Shown: one piece after another, positions 1 through 8,527 of the stretch
Layout of the letters: every line of letters starts with the position of its first letter
How positions within the stretch are numbered: position 1 is the first letter of the stretch
Assembly (NCBI GenBank): GCA_001603955.1
Contig: LVAA01000020.1
Coordinates: forward strand, 1 to 60,251
DNA from: Syntrophobacterales bacterium Delta_02
GTDB taxonomy: Bacteria > Desulfobacterota > Syntrophorhabdia > Syntrophorhabdales > Syntrophorhabdaceae
Direction of reading: 5' to 3'
Length of the DNA: 60,251 nucleotides
Notes under the pieces: model-generated
Databases searched by the model: none
Told to the model about the DNA's origin: nothing
What the model saw: the letters and a program-made list of their open reading frames with translations, nothing else
Made by a program: the position numbers and the translations under genes

Positions 1-98
1 AAAGTATACAATATTATATCCAAATCCCTCTAACACCGAGATACATATTTCTTTAGTCGGACGGGGTTTGGACGATAATCATCATGAAGGATAGGTAA

Positions 99-806
99 AT
101 GCTATTGGACCTTCAGAAAATTGGTGAGACTCTCCGGGAAAAAAGGGAAGAGAAAGGACTGACGGTTGTCAACATATCCGATTCTCTATGTCTGCGCAAA
201 TCCTTGGTGCAGGCAATAGAAAACGGCGATTGGAGCCTCTTGCCTCACGAGGTATACGTGAGAGGCTACCTCAAGGAATATGCCCACCTCCTTGATTTAA
301 ATGAAGATGTTCTGGGTCTCGATCTTCCTGCTGAAGAAACGGTAATACCTGATGTGCCGGTAAAGAAGGAGCCGGTCAGCGAGGGAAAACGCATCGGAAA
401 ACGGGCAATATTCTACCCCCTCATATTCATTCTCATAATTGCATTTTTCGTTCTGAACCAGATCTACAAGGAACGGTCTATCACGAAGAGTACACCGAGA
501 GAGGTGGCTCAGCCGGCGTCGATAAATGTCAGGAGCACTCCGGCGGAACAGGGGACGTTGCCGGATTTCGTGGAGGTCAAGAAACTGATGGTGACCTGCC
601 ATGAAAGGACCTGGGTCAGCGTAGTGATAGATGGGACCGAGAAAAAAGAGTTCATGCTCAACCCCGAGGATATCATCGTTCTCAACGCCAGAGAGAACTT
701 TGACCTCCTCATCGGTAACGCCGGAGGGGTGAAACTCAATCTGAATGGCAAGGAAATCGAATTGACCGGCCAGAGCGGCGAGGTCAAGCGCATAAAGGTC
801 TCATGA
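99..806 (+). CDS. rodZ: RodZ-like cytoskeletal/HTH membrane protein
   Basis: This 235-residue protein has the RodZ layout. An N-terminal Cro/C1-like helix-turn-helix covers about residues 5-70 and includes the motif EVYVRGYLKEYA, typical of RodZ. A basic linker leads to one membrane segment at about 102-123 (FYPLIFILIIAFFVLNQ), and a periplasmic beta-rich domain of the DUF4115 type follows at about 160-232. In the family the HTH binds MreB and helps place the cell-wall elongation machinery. The start follows the purine-rich AAGGATAGG at a suitable distance. The gene is convergent with yebC, about 20 bases away, and I see no clear terminator between them. The length is slightly shorter than E. 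coli RodZ but usual for this phylum. Confidence 0.85.
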   Translation: MLLDLQKIGETLREKREEKGLTVVNISDSLCLRKSLVQAIENGDWSLLPHEVYVRGYLKEYAHLLDLNEDVLGLDLPAEETVIPDVPVKKEPVSEGKRIGKRAIFYPLIFILIIAFFVLNQIYKERSITKSTPREVAQPASINVRSTPAEQGTLPDFVEVKKLMVTCHERTWVSVVIDGTEKKEFMLNPEDIIVLNARENFDLLIGNAGGVKLNLNGKEIELTGQSGEVKRIKVS

Positions 807-826
807 CCTGACGGGCACGTCGACCG

Positions 827-1579
827 CTAGGACGTGAGCCGTTCCATTTCGGCGGAATCTATATCGAAATTCGCATAGACCTTCTGAACATCGTCTGAAT
901 CCTCAAGGGCATCCATGAGTTTCAGCATCGTTTCCGCGTTTTTGCCCTCGAGCTTCACGTAATTCTGGGGAATCATGCTCAGTTCGGCCACAATGTACGG
1001 TATCTTGTTCTCTTCGATGACCTTCTTGAGGTTCTCAAAATTGGACAACTCGGTGTAGACCTCGATCTCGTTCTCGTCGTCAGTTATATCTTCGGCGCCC
1101 GCTTCAAGGGCAAGCTCCATGATCTTGTCACCGTCGACTGCCTTCTTGTCGAAAGACATGAAACCTTTCTTGCTGAAGAGCCAGGAGACGCATCCGGCCT
1201 CTCCCAGGTTTCCGTTCAACCGGGAGAGGATATGCCGTACCTCGGCGGTGGTGCGTTTCTTGTTGTCTGTCAGGACTTCGATGAGGATGGCAACGCCGCC
1301 GGGACCGTACCCTTCATAGTTGTATTCCTCGTAAGCCTCGGCTCCCTCGAGCGCACCGATACCCTTCTTGATGGCACGTTCGATGTTGTCCTTGGGCATG
1401 TTCTCGGCTTTAGCGTTGTCAATGGCAACGCGCAACCGTGCGTTTGATTCAGGATCGGCGCCCCCTATACGGGCCGCGGTCGTGATCTCCCTGATCAGTT
1501 TTGTGAAGATCTTCCCACGCTTGGCATCGGCAGCGCCCTTCTTATGCTTGATGGAACTCCATTTACTGTGTCCTGACAT
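827..1579 (-). CDS. yebC: YebC/PmpR family DNA-binding regulator (TACO1-like)
   Basis: A full-length 250-residue YebC-family protein. It opens with the family signature [20 protein letters not shown] and continues with [12 protein letters not shown] and the [19 protein letters not shown] block. YebC proteins were described as transcription factors and, more recently, as factors that relieve ribosome stalling on proline-rich stretches, like mitochondrial TACO1. Which role applies here cannot be read from sequence. The ATG lies only 20 bases after the encoded CCA of tRNA-Val, so the two are probably made from one transcript. A GGGGG stretch just before the ATG is the only ribosome-binding candidate. 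Confidence 0.95.
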   Translation of the reverse strand: MSGHSKWSSIKHKKGAADAKRGKIFTKLIREITTAARIGGADPESNARLRVAIDNAKAENMPKDNIERAIKKGIGALEGAEAYEEYNYEGYGPGGVAILIEVLTDNKKRTTAEVRHILSRLNGNLGEAGCVSWLFSKKGFMSFDKKAVDGDKIMELALEAGAEDITDDENEIEVYTELSNFENLKKVIEENKIPYIVAELSMIPQNYVKLEGKNAETMLKLMDALEDSDDVQKVYANFDIDSAEMERLTS

Positions 1580-1599
1580 CGTGCCCCCAGGATATCTAA

Positions 1600-1676
1600 T
1601 GGTGGGCGATATTGGATTCGAACCAACGACCTCTGGTATGTGAGACCAGCGCTCTAACCATCTGAGCTAATCGCCC
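1600..1676 (-). tRNA. tRNA-Val (anticodon CAC), CCA encoded
   Basis: On the minus strand a complete cloverleaf can be drawn: acceptor GGGCGAT pairing with ATCGCCC, D arm GCTC/GAGC, anticodon stem CTGGT/ACCAG with loop CTCACAT giving anticodon CAC, and T arm GTTGG-TTCGAAT-CCAAT. The 3' end reads ACCA, so CCA is genomically encoded. CAC reads GUG (Val). A promoter-like pair lies just upstream at 1686-1714, and yebC starts 20 bases downstream. Confidence 0.95.
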
Positions 1677-1685
1677 GTGCGTTTC

Positions 1686-1714
1686 TTTTTATTACATTCT
1701 TGTGAAAAAGTCAA
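1686..1714 (-). promoter_or_regulatory. Sigma-70-like promoter for tRNA-Val and yebC
   Basis: Reading on the minus strand, TTGACT (1714-1709) is followed by a 17-base spacer and TAAAAA (1691-1686), ten bases before the mature tRNA 5' end. The position and spacing fit a tRNA promoter. It also argues that the + strand radical SAM gene begins at 1774 rather than at the in-frame GTG at 1702. Confidence 0.5.
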
Positions 1715-1773
1715 CCCAAGACAGGCAGGATTTCTATTCAAATCTGTCACGGGATCGTATAATATCTTTCATC

Positions 1774-2691
1774 ATGAACCATGTGTTCGGTCCAGTTCCT
1801 TCGAGAAGACTGGGGTATTCCCTCGGCGTCGATATAATCCCGCCCAAATACTGCACCTACGACTGTATTTACTGCCAGATCGGCCGGACCACGGACAAGG
1901 GCATACAACGAAAGAGCTTCTACGATGCCGGGTCTATCGCGGATGAGGTGGCCCGGAAGGTTGCCTCCGCTCGTGTCGATATGATCACCTTTTCCGGCTC
2001 CGGCGAGCCAACGCTCAACGCGGACCTGGGCGCCATGATCAGGAGGGTCAAAGAGAGGGTTGACACGCCCGTGGCGGTCATCACCAACGGGTCTCTTCTT
2101 TACGACAGGGATGTCAGGGCGGATCTGGCGGAAGCCGACGTGGTGCTGCCCTCGCTCGACGCCGTCACCGATCAGGTGTTCCAGAGGATCAACAGACCCC
2201 ATCCGTCCCTTGACATTCGCAGGATCATAGAAGGACTCAGGGAGTTCAGAGCGGAATGTTCGAAGCCCGTTTGGCTTGAAATAATGCTCATCAGAAATAT
2301 CAACGATGACCCAGAAGAGCTGAAAAAGATGGCACAAATCGTCTCATCACTCGGGGTTGACAGGATACAGCTCAACACCGTCACGCGGCCGCCGAGCGAA
2401 GAGAGTGTGTGCAGGCTCGAGGAGGGAGACCTTCAGGCAATATGCAAGCTCTTCGGTCCGCGGTGCGAGGTCATATGCTCCTTTGAGAGAACGGAGGAGA
2501 TGCCCGCTCAGGCTGACTGGACGGAGATCATCCTGGAAACCCTGAGGAGAAGGCCGCTCAGTCTTGAGGACGTGGTCAGGACGACCAGCCTTACCCGCTT
2601 TCAGGCAAAAACGAGGCTGAAGGCGATGGAGGACGAAGGTCTTGTCAGGAGCTACACCCTGGGCGATGACGTTTTTTATGTCGTTGCATGA
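1774..2691 (+). CDS. Radical SAM protein, COG0731-like, with C-terminal winged-helix-like tail
   Basis: Numbered from the ATG at 1774 the protein has 305 residues. It opens with FGPVPSRRLGYSLGVDIIP, a strongly conserved block of COG0731-type radical SAM proteins, followed by the cluster motif C27-x3-C31-x2-C34 (CTYDCIYC). A SAM-binding FSGSGEPTLN and a substrate-radical block VITNGSLL follow. The last 60-65 residues (RRPLSLEDVVRTTSLTRFQA...) look like a helix-turn-helix rather than catalytic sequence. Relatives are annotated only as Fe-S oxidoreductases, so the substrate is unknown. An upstream in-frame GTG at 1702 would add 24 residues but lies inside the opposing tRNA promoter. No strong ribosome-binding site precedes 1774. 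I infer a SAM-dependent modifying enzyme with a nucleic-acid or ligand-binding tail. Confidence 0.8.
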   Translation: MNHVFGPVPSRRLGYSLGVDIIPPKYCTYDCIYCQIGRTTDKGIQRKSFYDAGSIADEVARKVASARVDMITFSGSGEPTLNADLGAMIRRVKERVDTPVAVITNGSLLYDRDVRADLAEADVVLPSLDAVTDQVFQRINRPHPSLDIRRIIEGLREFRAECSKPVWLEIMLIRNINDDPEELKKMAQIVSSLGVDRIQLNTVTRPPSEESVCRLEEGDLQAICKLFGPRCEVICSFERTEEMPAQADWTEIILETLRRRPLSLEDVVRTTSLTRFQAKTRLKAMEDEGLVRSYTLGDDVFYVVA

Positions 2692-2730
2692 CCTCCTTCC
2701 CTCTGTCCTTTTCCCGCCTTTAAAATCATG

Positions 2731-2760
2731 TTGACAAAGGAGTGAGCCAGCATTTACTAT
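2731..2760 (+). promoter_or_regulatory. Sigma-70-like promoter for the purH-N/purD/leuB-like operon
   Basis: TTGACA at 2731 and TACTAT at 2755-2760 are separated by 18 bases, and the leader to the 2845 ATG is about 80 bases. TTGACA matches consensus fully and TACTAT at four of six positions. Confidence 0.45.
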
Positions 2761-2844
2761 TACAGCTTAGAGAGCGGCAGACACGCAGTTTTTCCCTTGT
2801 CTTTACCTGGATATCCTTGAATACATTCCGCGAAGGAGGTTGTC

Positions 2845-3429
2845 ATGAAGATCAGGCGTGCCGTGGTCAGCGTTTCAAGCAAGGCGGGTTTGTCTGACCT
2901 GGCGTTGTTCTTGAACAAGCTCGGCGTCGAAATACTCTCGACGGGGGGCACCAAGAAGTACCTGGAGGGGATCGGGCTTAAGCCCCTGGAGGTCAGTGCG
3001 TACACGGGGTTTCCTGAGATCATGGACGGCCGGGTAAAGACGCTGCATCCCAAGGTCCACGGCGGGATCCTCAATATCCGCGACAACGAGGAGCACCAGA
3101 AGGCGATGACGGCACACGGGATCAGTCATATCGACATGATCGTCGTCAACCTGTATCCTTTCATCGAGGTGGTGAGCAAGGGGTGCAGCTTCGAGGACGC
3201 CATCGAGAACATAGACATCGGGGGCCCTTCGATGATCCGTGCGGCTGCGAAGAACTTCAAGTATGTCACCGTTGTCGTCGATCCCGAGGACTACTCCAGG
3301 GTCATCGAGAACATGACTCAGAACGACGGCGCCACGACGGAAGAACTGAGGTTCTACCTGGCCAAAAAGGTGTTTGCCCTGACGAGTGCCTATGACAGGG
3401 CCATTACGGAATACTTGTCGAAAATCTAA
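2845..3429 (+). CDS. purH: Stand-alone IMP cyclohydrolase (PurH N-terminal domain only)
   Basis: The 194 residues match the MGS-like IMP cyclohydrolase half of PurH, which closes FAICAR to IMP. Visible blocks are the N-terminal [28 protein letters not shown], the signature [26 protein letters not shown] and [17 protein letters not shown]. The protein stops after [11 protein letters not shown], exactly where bifunctional PurH (about 515-530 residues) continues into the AICAR transformylase domain, which is absent. The stop is followed after 19 bases by purD, and no leftover transformylase reading frame follows. This therefore looks like a naturally separate cyclohydrolase, not a broken bifunctional gene. 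A strong site (GAAGGAGG) precedes the ATG. Confidence 0.9.
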   Translation: MKIRRAVVSVSSKAGLSDLALFLNKLGVEILSTGGTKKYLEGIGLKPLEVSAYTGFPEIMDGRVKTLHPKVHGGILNIRDNEEHQKAMTAHGISHIDMIVVNLYPFIEVVSKGCSFEDAIENIDIGGPSMIRAAAKNFKYVTVVVDPEDYSRVIENMTQNDGATTEELRFYLAKKVFALTSAYDRAITEYLSKI

Positions 3430-3448
3430 TAAACCCCGGGGGTTGGGT

Positions 3449-4735
3449 GTGAACGTTCTTGTGATAGGATCAGGAGGGAGGGAGCACGCGCTGTGCTGGA
3501 AGCTGTCCATGTCGACGGGCGTGGACAGAATGTACTGCGTTCCTGGGAACGGCGGCATCTCGGACATAGCCGAATGCCATGATATCAATGCGGGTGATAC
3601 GGCGGGGCTTCTCGAATTCACGAAAAAGATGAAGGTCGATCTCGTTGTCGTCGGTCCCGAGAACCCCCTTGCAGGGGGGATCGTGGACGTCTTCGAGGCG
3701 AAGGGTATCCCAATATTCGGTCCCGTCGCGCGGGGCGCAGCCATCGAGGCGAGCAAGATCTTCTCGAAGGAGCTCATGAGGGCCAGTTCGGTACCCACGG
3801 CGCCATTCGAGGTTTTCGACGACCACGGGAATGCCCTGGGGTACATACGGGCGAAGAAGCCTCCCTTTGTCATCAAGGCGGACGGCCTTTGCGCAGGGAA
3901 GGGTGCTTACGTCATCAGGGATATGGCGGAGGCGGAATCGGTCCTCAAGGAGCTCATGGTCAACGGTATCTATGGCGAGGCGGGCAGAAAAGTGGTTATC
4001 GAGGAATTCCTGCCCGGTGTAGAGGCGTCCTACCTCGCCTTTGCGGATGGCAACACGATCCTTCCCATGCCAGCCTCGCAGGACCACAAGCCCCTGCTCG
4101 ACAACGACCTGGGGCCTAATACGGGAGGGATGGGTGCCTACACGCCGATACCCTTCCTCAACGACGGCCTGGAGCGCGAGATCCGCGATGGGATCATGCT
4201 CAAGACGATCGCGGCCATGCGCGAGAAGGGTATCTCTTACAAGGGGGTTCTCTACGGGGGGTTGATGCTTTCGGGCGGAAAACCGTATGTTATTGAATTC
4301 AATGCGCGTTTCGGTGATCCGGAGACGCAGCCCATAATCTTCAAGATGGAGAGTGACCTGCTTCCCGTCCTTGTTGCCTGTGTTGAGGGCAAGCTCAGGG
4401 ATATTGAAGAGATACAATGGAAGGAGGGCGTGAGCGTCTGCGTCGTCATTGCCTCAAAGGGATATCCGGAGAATCCGGAGAAAGGCAAGCTGATCCGGGG
4501 CCTTGACAGGCTCGCGGGGATGCGGGACGTCATGGTGTTCCACGCGGGCACGAGGAAGTCGGGTTCGGAGTACCTTACCTCGGGTGGCCGGGTCCTCGGT
4601 GTTACGGCACTGGGGTCGACGTATGAAGATGCCATACAGAAGGCCTACGAGGCCGTAAACCTCATCGATTTTGAGGGGATGTACTACCGGAGGGATATTG
4701 GAAAGAAGGCCCTGACGGTAGGGCAGATCTTATAA
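3449..4735 (+). CDS. purD: Phosphoribosylamine-glycine ligase (GARS)
   Basis: This 428-residue ATP-grasp enzyme joins phosphoribosylamine and glycine in purine synthesis. Motifs include MNVLVIGSGGREHALCWKL-like N-terminus, VVGPENPLAGGIVD, FVIKADGLCAGKGAYV, LGPNTGGMGAYTP and EFNARFGDPETQ. I place the start at the GTG at 3449, because it begins the conserved NVLVIGSGGREHA block and is preceded by GGGGGTTGGG. An in-frame ATG at 3386 would overlap the previous gene by 44 bases. It sits between the IMP cyclohydrolase and leuB-like genes with short gaps, so the three are probably one operon. Length is normal for PurD. Confidence 0.95.
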   Translation: MNVLVIGSGGREHALCWKLSMSTGVDRMYCVPGNGGISDIAECHDINAGDTAGLLEFTKKMKVDLVVVGPENPLAGGIVDVFEAKGIPIFGPVARGAAIEASKIFSKELMRASSVPTAPFEVFDDHGNALGYIRAKKPPFVIKADGLCAGKGAYVIRDMAEAESVLKELMVNGIYGEAGRKVVIEEFLPGVEASYLAFADGNTILPMPASQDHKPLLDNDLGPNTGGMGAYTPIPFLNDGLEREIRDGIMLKTIAAMREKGISYKGVLYGGLMLSGGKPYVIEFNARFGDPETQPIIFKMESDLLPVLVACVEGKLRDIEEIQWKEGVSVCVVIASKGYPENPEKGKLIRGLDRLAGMRDVMVFHAGTRKSGSEYLTSGGRVLGVTALGSTYEDAIQKAYEAVNLIDFEGMYYRRDIGKKALTVGQIL

Positions 4736-4759
4736 ATACAAGGAAGGCAGGAGGTTTTA

Positions 4760-5824
4760 ATGTCGAAGGAATTCAATATCGGTGTGATTCCGGGCGACGG
4801 GACGGGTCCTGAGGTGATAGCCGAGGGGGTCAAGGTTCTCACGGCCGCATCGAAGAAATTTGGTTTTTCCCTGAAACTGACGTACTACGATATCGGCGGA
4901 GAGCGTTACAAGAGGACAGGTGAGACGCTGCCTGACAGCGTTCTCAATGAATTGAAGCAGTTCGATGCACTCTACCTGGGGGCCATCGGGCATCCTGACG
5001 TGAAGCCGGGCATCCTGGAAAAGGAGATCCTTCTAAGGACGCGCTTCGAACTGGACCAGTACATCAACCTGAGGCCCGTGAAGCTTTACGAGGGCGTCGA
5101 AACGCCGCTCAGGGACAAGGGGCCGAAAGAGATAGATTTCGTTGTCGTGAGGGAGAATACCGAGGGACTCTACACGGGTTCCGGCGGTGTCCTGAAGAAG
5201 GGGACGAAGGACGAGGTTGCCGTTCAGGAGTCGATCAATACACGCAAGGGCGTGGAGCGGTGCCTGAGGTTCGCCTTCGAATATGCGAAGAAGAGGAACA
5301 GGGAGAAGAAACTCACCCTGTGCGGCAAGACGAACGTGCTTACCTTTGCTTTTAATCTGTGGGAGCGGGCTTTTTACGAGATCGCGAACGAGTATCCCGA
5401 TGTGACGACGGACTATGCCCACGTCGACGCAACATGCATGTGGATGGTGAAGAACCCCGAGTGGTTTGACGTCATCGTGACGGACAACATGTTCGGCGAC
5501 ATAATCACCGACCTGGGAGCAATGATCCAGGGGGGCATGGGTGTCGCCTGTGGCGGGAATATCAACCCCGAGGGTGTTTCGATGTACGAACCGATAGGCG
5601 GGTCGGCCCCGAAGTACACGGGAAAGAACGTGATCAACCCGATGGCGGCCATCCTCGCGGGAGGAATGATGCTGGAGTTTCTGTCCCTGGGTGAGGCATC
5701 CTCGGCGATCGAAAGCTCCGTTCAAAGGGCGATAAAGAACGACCTTAAGTCGATGGAAGCCGGCAAGATGGGAATGGGAACGAAGGATGTAGGTGATCTC
5801 ATCGCCCGGTACGTCGCGGGATAG
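4760..5824 (+). CDS. leuB: Isopropylmalate dehydrogenase family protein (LeuB-like)
   Basis: A 354-residue beta-decarboxylating dehydrogenase. It starts with NIGVIPGDGTGPEV and carries the substrate-site stretch ELDQYINLRPVKLY, VVRENTEGLYTG and the Mg-binding/NAD region DNMFGDIITDLGAMIQGG, then GSAPKYTGKNVINP. Family members oxidise and decarboxylate 3-isopropylmalate, isocitrate, homoisocitrate or tartrate. The DQYINLRP version is common in anaerobic Proteobacteria-like genomes, usually labelled 3-isopropylmalate dehydrogenase, but substrate choice cannot be fixed by eye. A strong GCAGGAGG precedes the ATG. It follows purD by 24 bases, so it is probably co-transcribed. Confidence 0.78.
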   Translation: MSKEFNIGVIPGDGTGPEVIAEGVKVLTAASKKFGFSLKLTYYDIGGERYKRTGETLPDSVLNELKQFDALYLGAIGHPDVKPGILEKEILLRTRFELDQYINLRPVKLYEGVETPLRDKGPKEIDFVVVRENTEGLYTGSGGVLKKGTKDEVAVQESINTRKGVERCLRFAFEYAKKRNREKKLTLCGKTNVLTFAFNLWERAFYEIANEYPDVTTDYAHVDATCMWMVKNPEWFDVIVTDNMFGDIITDLGAMIQGGMGVACGGNINPEGVSMYEPIGGSAPKYTGKNVINPMAAILAGGMMLEFLSLGEASSAIESSVQRAIKNDLKSMEAGKMGMGTKDVGDLIARYVAG

Positions 5825-5837
5825 ATGCCGAGGTCTG

Positions 5838-6089
5838 TTACGAATTATCCGAGGACACCCTGAGCTTCTTGCTCAGGGTGTTCCTGTTCATATCGAGGAG
5901 CCTGGCGGCTCGTGATATGTTGTTGTCCGTAATCTTCATTGCTGCCTGAATGAAGACGTTCTCCACGTGAGAGAGAATCTTGGAATATACCTCATCGCCG
6001 TCATCTACCTTAGATAACAATATCTTTTCGGCAATACTGTCAAGTCTGAGATCAAGCAATGAGTACAAGTCTTTGATATGTGGACTCAT
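5838..6089 (-). CDS. Small Fis-type helix-turn-helix protein
   Basis: The 83-residue product ends in a clear Fis-family HTH: AAMKITDNNISRAARLLDMN followed by RNTLSKKL, at about residues 49-77. The N-terminal 45 residues form no recognisable receiver or sigma-54 activator domain, so this resembles stand-alone Fis or the detached DNA-binding tail of an NtrC-type regulator. It is convergent with the leuB-like gene (13 bases apart) and has its own upstream promoter candidate at 6128-6157. Its target genes are unknown. Its 3' coding end contains a strong inverted repeat. Confidence 0.75.
   Translation of the reverse strand: MSPHIKDLYSLLDLRLDSIAEKILLSKVDDGDEVYSKILSHVENVFIQAAMKITDNNISRAARLLDMNRNTLSKKLRVSSDNS
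5853..5885 (+). terminator. Hairpin after the leuB-like gene, inside the opposing Fis-like gene
   Basis: ACACCCTGAGC and GCTCAGGGTGT form an 11-bp perfect stem around TTCTT, extended by GG/CC with one bulge. It lies 29 bases past the leuB-like stop codon and inside codons of the Fis-like gene on the other strand. A U-rich tail is weak (TCCTGTTC), so termination is only a possibility. Confidence 0.4.
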
Positions 6090-6127
6090 AAAAGCTACTC
6101 GCAGGTTACGGACGTAAGTGTTTCTAT

Positions 6128-6157
6128 ATTAGAAGAGAAATGAGGGCTGCCTGTCAA
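6128..6157 (-). promoter_or_regulatory. Sigma-70-like promoter for the Fis-like gene
   Basis: On the minus strand TTGACA (6157-6152) is followed by an 18-base spacer and TCTAAT (6133-6128), about 40 bases before the ATG at 6089. The match to consensus is 6/6 and 5/6. Confidence 0.55.
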
Positions 6158-6295
6158 CAAGAATTGTTTACAAAAATATACATTTCCAGGGAGTCGGAAA
6201 AAGCGTCGGAATATCCATTAGTTGCCTGCGGGGCTGGCATGTGGGGTTTGTCCGTAAGGGCTGATAATGGATATTATGTTAACTCCAGTCGGGGT

Positions 6296-6331
6296 AAAAA
6301 ACAGGGAGGGGTCTGAACCCCCTCCCTGTTT
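6296..6331 (-). terminator. Rho-independent terminator of pal
   Basis: A 13-bp stem, AAACAGGGAGGGG with CCCCTCCCTGTTT and a seven-base loop, begins 17 bases after the pal stop. On the minus strand the stem closes with TGTTT followed by TTTA, giving a U run. Confidence 0.8.
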
Positions 6332-6347
6332 GTCCGCGTTGTCTACC

Positions 6348-6854
6348 TTAACGCATCATCTGGAAGTGAGCCCGTCTGTTCTTTGCCCAGGCCTCTTCGT
6401 TGTGTCCCGGGTCGATGGGCTTTTCCTTTCCGTAGCTGATCGTCTCGAGGAGCCTGCCATCCGCGCCGAGTCCGACGAGAAAGTTCTTCGTCGAATCAGC
6501 TCTCTTTTGTCCCAGGACAAGGTTGTATTCCACGGTGCCGCGCTCGTCACAGTGGCCCTCGATCCTCACTTTCTTCCCCTTGTTGGCGCTGTCCCGGAAC
6601 CATGCCATGTTGTCCTTGAGGATCATCGCATCGCCCTCGCGGATGTTGTACTTGTCGAAATCGAAATGGATGTCGTTGAGGACGGCTGGAGCGACGGGTA
6701 CCGGCGGCTTTGCCTCAGGTGGCCTGACGACAGCGGGTGGAGCCGCGGGCGGCGGCGTTTCTCCCTTCATCTGCTGGTAGAAACAACCGCAGCCGTTCAG
6801 AGATATCACCGCCAGAAACACTGCCAAAACTAGTAAACAGTACTTCGCTTTCAT
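6348..6854 (-). CDS. pal: Peptidoglycan-associated lipoprotein Pal
   Basis: The 168-residue product begins at the ATG at 6854, directly after TAAGGAGGT; a further upstream in-frame ATG has no such site. The signal peptide ends in a lipobox (SLNGC). A Pro/Ala-rich linker follows, then an OmpA-like peptidoglycan-binding domain from about residue 65: DIHFDFDKYNIREGD, then GHCDERGTVEYNLVLGQKRA and NRRAHF. Pal tethers the outer membrane to peptidoglycan and works with Tol proteins, which are not in this window. A terminator follows, so this is a single-gene unit or the end of one. Its presence supports a diderm cell. Confidence 0.93.
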   Translation of the reverse strand: MKAKYCLLVLAVFLAVISLNGCGCFYQQMKGETPPPAAPPAVVRPPEAKPPVPVAPAVLNDIHFDFDKYNIREGDAMILKDNMAWFRDSANKGKKVRIEGHCDERGTVEYNLVLGQKRADSTKNFLVGLGADGRLLETISYGKEKPIDPGHNEEAWAKNRRAHFQMMR

Positions 6855-7037
6855 GGTTGACCTCCTTATGTCCTGGATTTGCCCGTAGGCGTTCATCTAT
6901 TTCCTCGCTATACGTCAATTCTAGCATGACCCGTGACTTTTGCCACGCGACGCCGACGAGAATTGCCGTCTTTCGCGTTGTTTTCATTGAAGAACCGCGA
7001 TCGTCCCGCCATGTCGAGGATGGTCGTCCTCGCAGGG

Positions 7038-8180
7038 CTACCGGCTCTTCAGGGGCTGCACCATCTCAAAATCCTCGACCTTCTTTATGTCCAGCGGCCT
7101 CGTCATGATCCCTCCCTTCAGGGTGTCGAAATCAATGACGCCGGCGTCTACCTTTCGCACGCGCCGGTTGTGCTGGGTGTGATAGTACATGACCCTGTTC
7201 CTGGTGTCGTAGACGACGGTCCAGATGGTGGCGCTGCGCATTAATGAGCCGGCCTTTCCCAGGTCGGATCCCTCGGCTGCTCCGAGGGGAATGTTGAAGT
7301 TGTCTAGGATCCGAAACATTTCGTACATCGTTTCGGGGCCGTCGGCCGTCCTGCGCGCAGTTGCCGTGAAGGCCACGGCACGGATGAAACGCGAAGGAGG
7401 CGTAAAGTCGCCGGGCAGGCCGATCATGCCGCTGCCGGCGCCGAGAGGCGCGAACTTCAGGTCCTCTATCTTCTTGTCCGGCAGGGCCACCGGGGACAGG
7501 TTGACATAGTTCCTGAGATTCGTGATATGCCAGTCGTAGGTGGGGGCGTTGGTCATGACGCCGAGCGGAGCATCGAAGACCCTTGCTTCACCCTCCTGGA
7601 ACTCGATAACCATCCTCCTGCCCGATGGGTCGGCTATGATGAAGTGGACGGGCGGAGGGAATCCCAGGACGGGCTCGATCACCGGTACTACCCTAACCTT
7701 CTTTATCGCCGTCCGGGCTTCGTCAACCGTCGCGCAGGTGGTCAAGAGGTACTGGCCAACGTCTGCCGGGCCCATCGATTCGCCTGCCTTGCCCTGCTCG
7801 TATGGGGCGTAGCCGGCAAAACCGGGATGATAGAGAAGAGCGAGAGCCAACCCTTTTTCGTTGACGCCGTCAGCCAGCACCTCCTTTTCCAGCATATCGG
7901 TCCCAATGACGCCGTACTTCCCCTTCCATTGGTATCCGCGCCTGCCGTCGGGTGTTTCTCCCGTGAATGCGTGGCCGCGGGGGATAACAATGACCCGGCC
8001 ATTGAGGTCAAAAGAACCCCATTCCATTGTACGGCCAAGAAGGATGGCGCCGTCACCGGCCTTGAGGGTGATGGCGGTGCAGGCGTCGGTGTGCGCCGCC
8101 GTGCCTGCTATAAGGCACAGCAACATGGCCATGCCTGCAAGCCATGCCGCGAAGACTCTTTTTTCCGGACAGTCTGTCAT
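7038..8180 (-). CDS. Secreted choloylglycine-hydrolase-like Ntn amidohydrolase
   Basis: This 380-residue protein of the linear amide C-N hydrolase family carries a signal-like N-terminus (hydrophobic residues 11-29) ending right before Cys34 in TDACTAITLK. Cys34 is the expected nucleophile and would become the N-terminal residue after processing, as usual for Ntn enzymes. Other family blocks are LLGRTMEW, GVNEKGLALALLYHP, PVHFIIADPSGRRMVIEF and VMTNAPTYDWH. Relatives cleave bile-salt, penicillin V or acyl-homoserine-lactone amide bonds. The substrate here is unknown, and bile salts are unlikely in a free-living anaerobe. A strong AAGGAGGAAAG precedes the ATG. It is divergent from the J-like/HtrA-like gene. 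Confidence 0.82.
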   Translation of the reverse strand: MTDCPEKRVFAAWLAGMAMLLCLIAGTAAHTDACTAITLKAGDGAILLGRTMEWGSFDLNGRVIVIPRGHAFTGETPDGRRGYQWKGKYGVIGTDMLEKEVLADGVNEKGLALALLYHPGFAGYAPYEQGKAGESMGPADVGQYLLTTCATVDEARTAIKKVRVVPVIEPVLGFPPPVHFIIADPSGRRMVIEFQEGEARVFDAPLGVMTNAPTYDWHITNLRNYVNLSPVALPDKKIEDLKFAPLGAGSGMIGLPGDFTPPSRFIRAVAFTATARRTADGPETMYEMFRILDNFNIPLGAAEGSDLGKAGSLMRSATIWTVVYDTRNRVMYYHTQHNRRVRKVDAGVIDFDTLKGGIMTRPLDIKKVEDFEMVQPLKSR

Positions 8181-8527
8181 TATCTTTCCTCCTTCCCGGA
8201 AGTTCTCACTCCGGTAATTCTTCGAACCGAGGCCTTTTCGCTTGCCTCGGCGTTTTATAAATGCGCTCCACTGTGTTACTATTGCCTGCTTCTATTGTAT
8301 CTTCGGGGGTTCGCAGACGCGCTTAAGAGAGTTTCTCCCATCCTTCGCCATTTGCACACGCCAATACCTGTGCGTCCCGGAATTGATGATCACACTCTTC
8401 CTTTCACATGTCAAGGTCGACAAAAGGTCTTTCGCGGCATGAAGAATTTCGTCTCTACAGGTGCTCGTCGGCTGCTCCTGTTGACAAAACCGGGCAATCC
8501 GTTGTTATATCCTAGGGAGGCAACCCG
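8181..8527. other. Divergent intergenic region, 347 bases
   Basis: It separates the amidohydrolase and the protease genes. It holds the minus-strand ribosome-binding site near 8185, an inverted repeat CCGAGGC/GCCTCGG (8227-8233 with 8244-8250) without an obvious partner gene, and a promoter candidate at 8481-8511. I see no further gene. Confidence 0.6.
8481..8511 (+). promoter_or_regulatory. Promoter-like TTGACA/TATAT for the protease gene
   Basis: TTGACA at 8481-8486 and TATATC at 8506-8511 (19-base spacer; TTATAT gives 18) lie just before the ribosome-binding site AGGGAGG. The implied leader is very short, which is the weak point of the call. Confidence 0.4.

Noticed and set aside
8227..8250. 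Hairpin CCGAGGC/GCCTCGG as terminator
   Set aside because: No upstream + strand gene ends here, and for the minus-strand gene it lies before the start codon; no U-run in a useful place.
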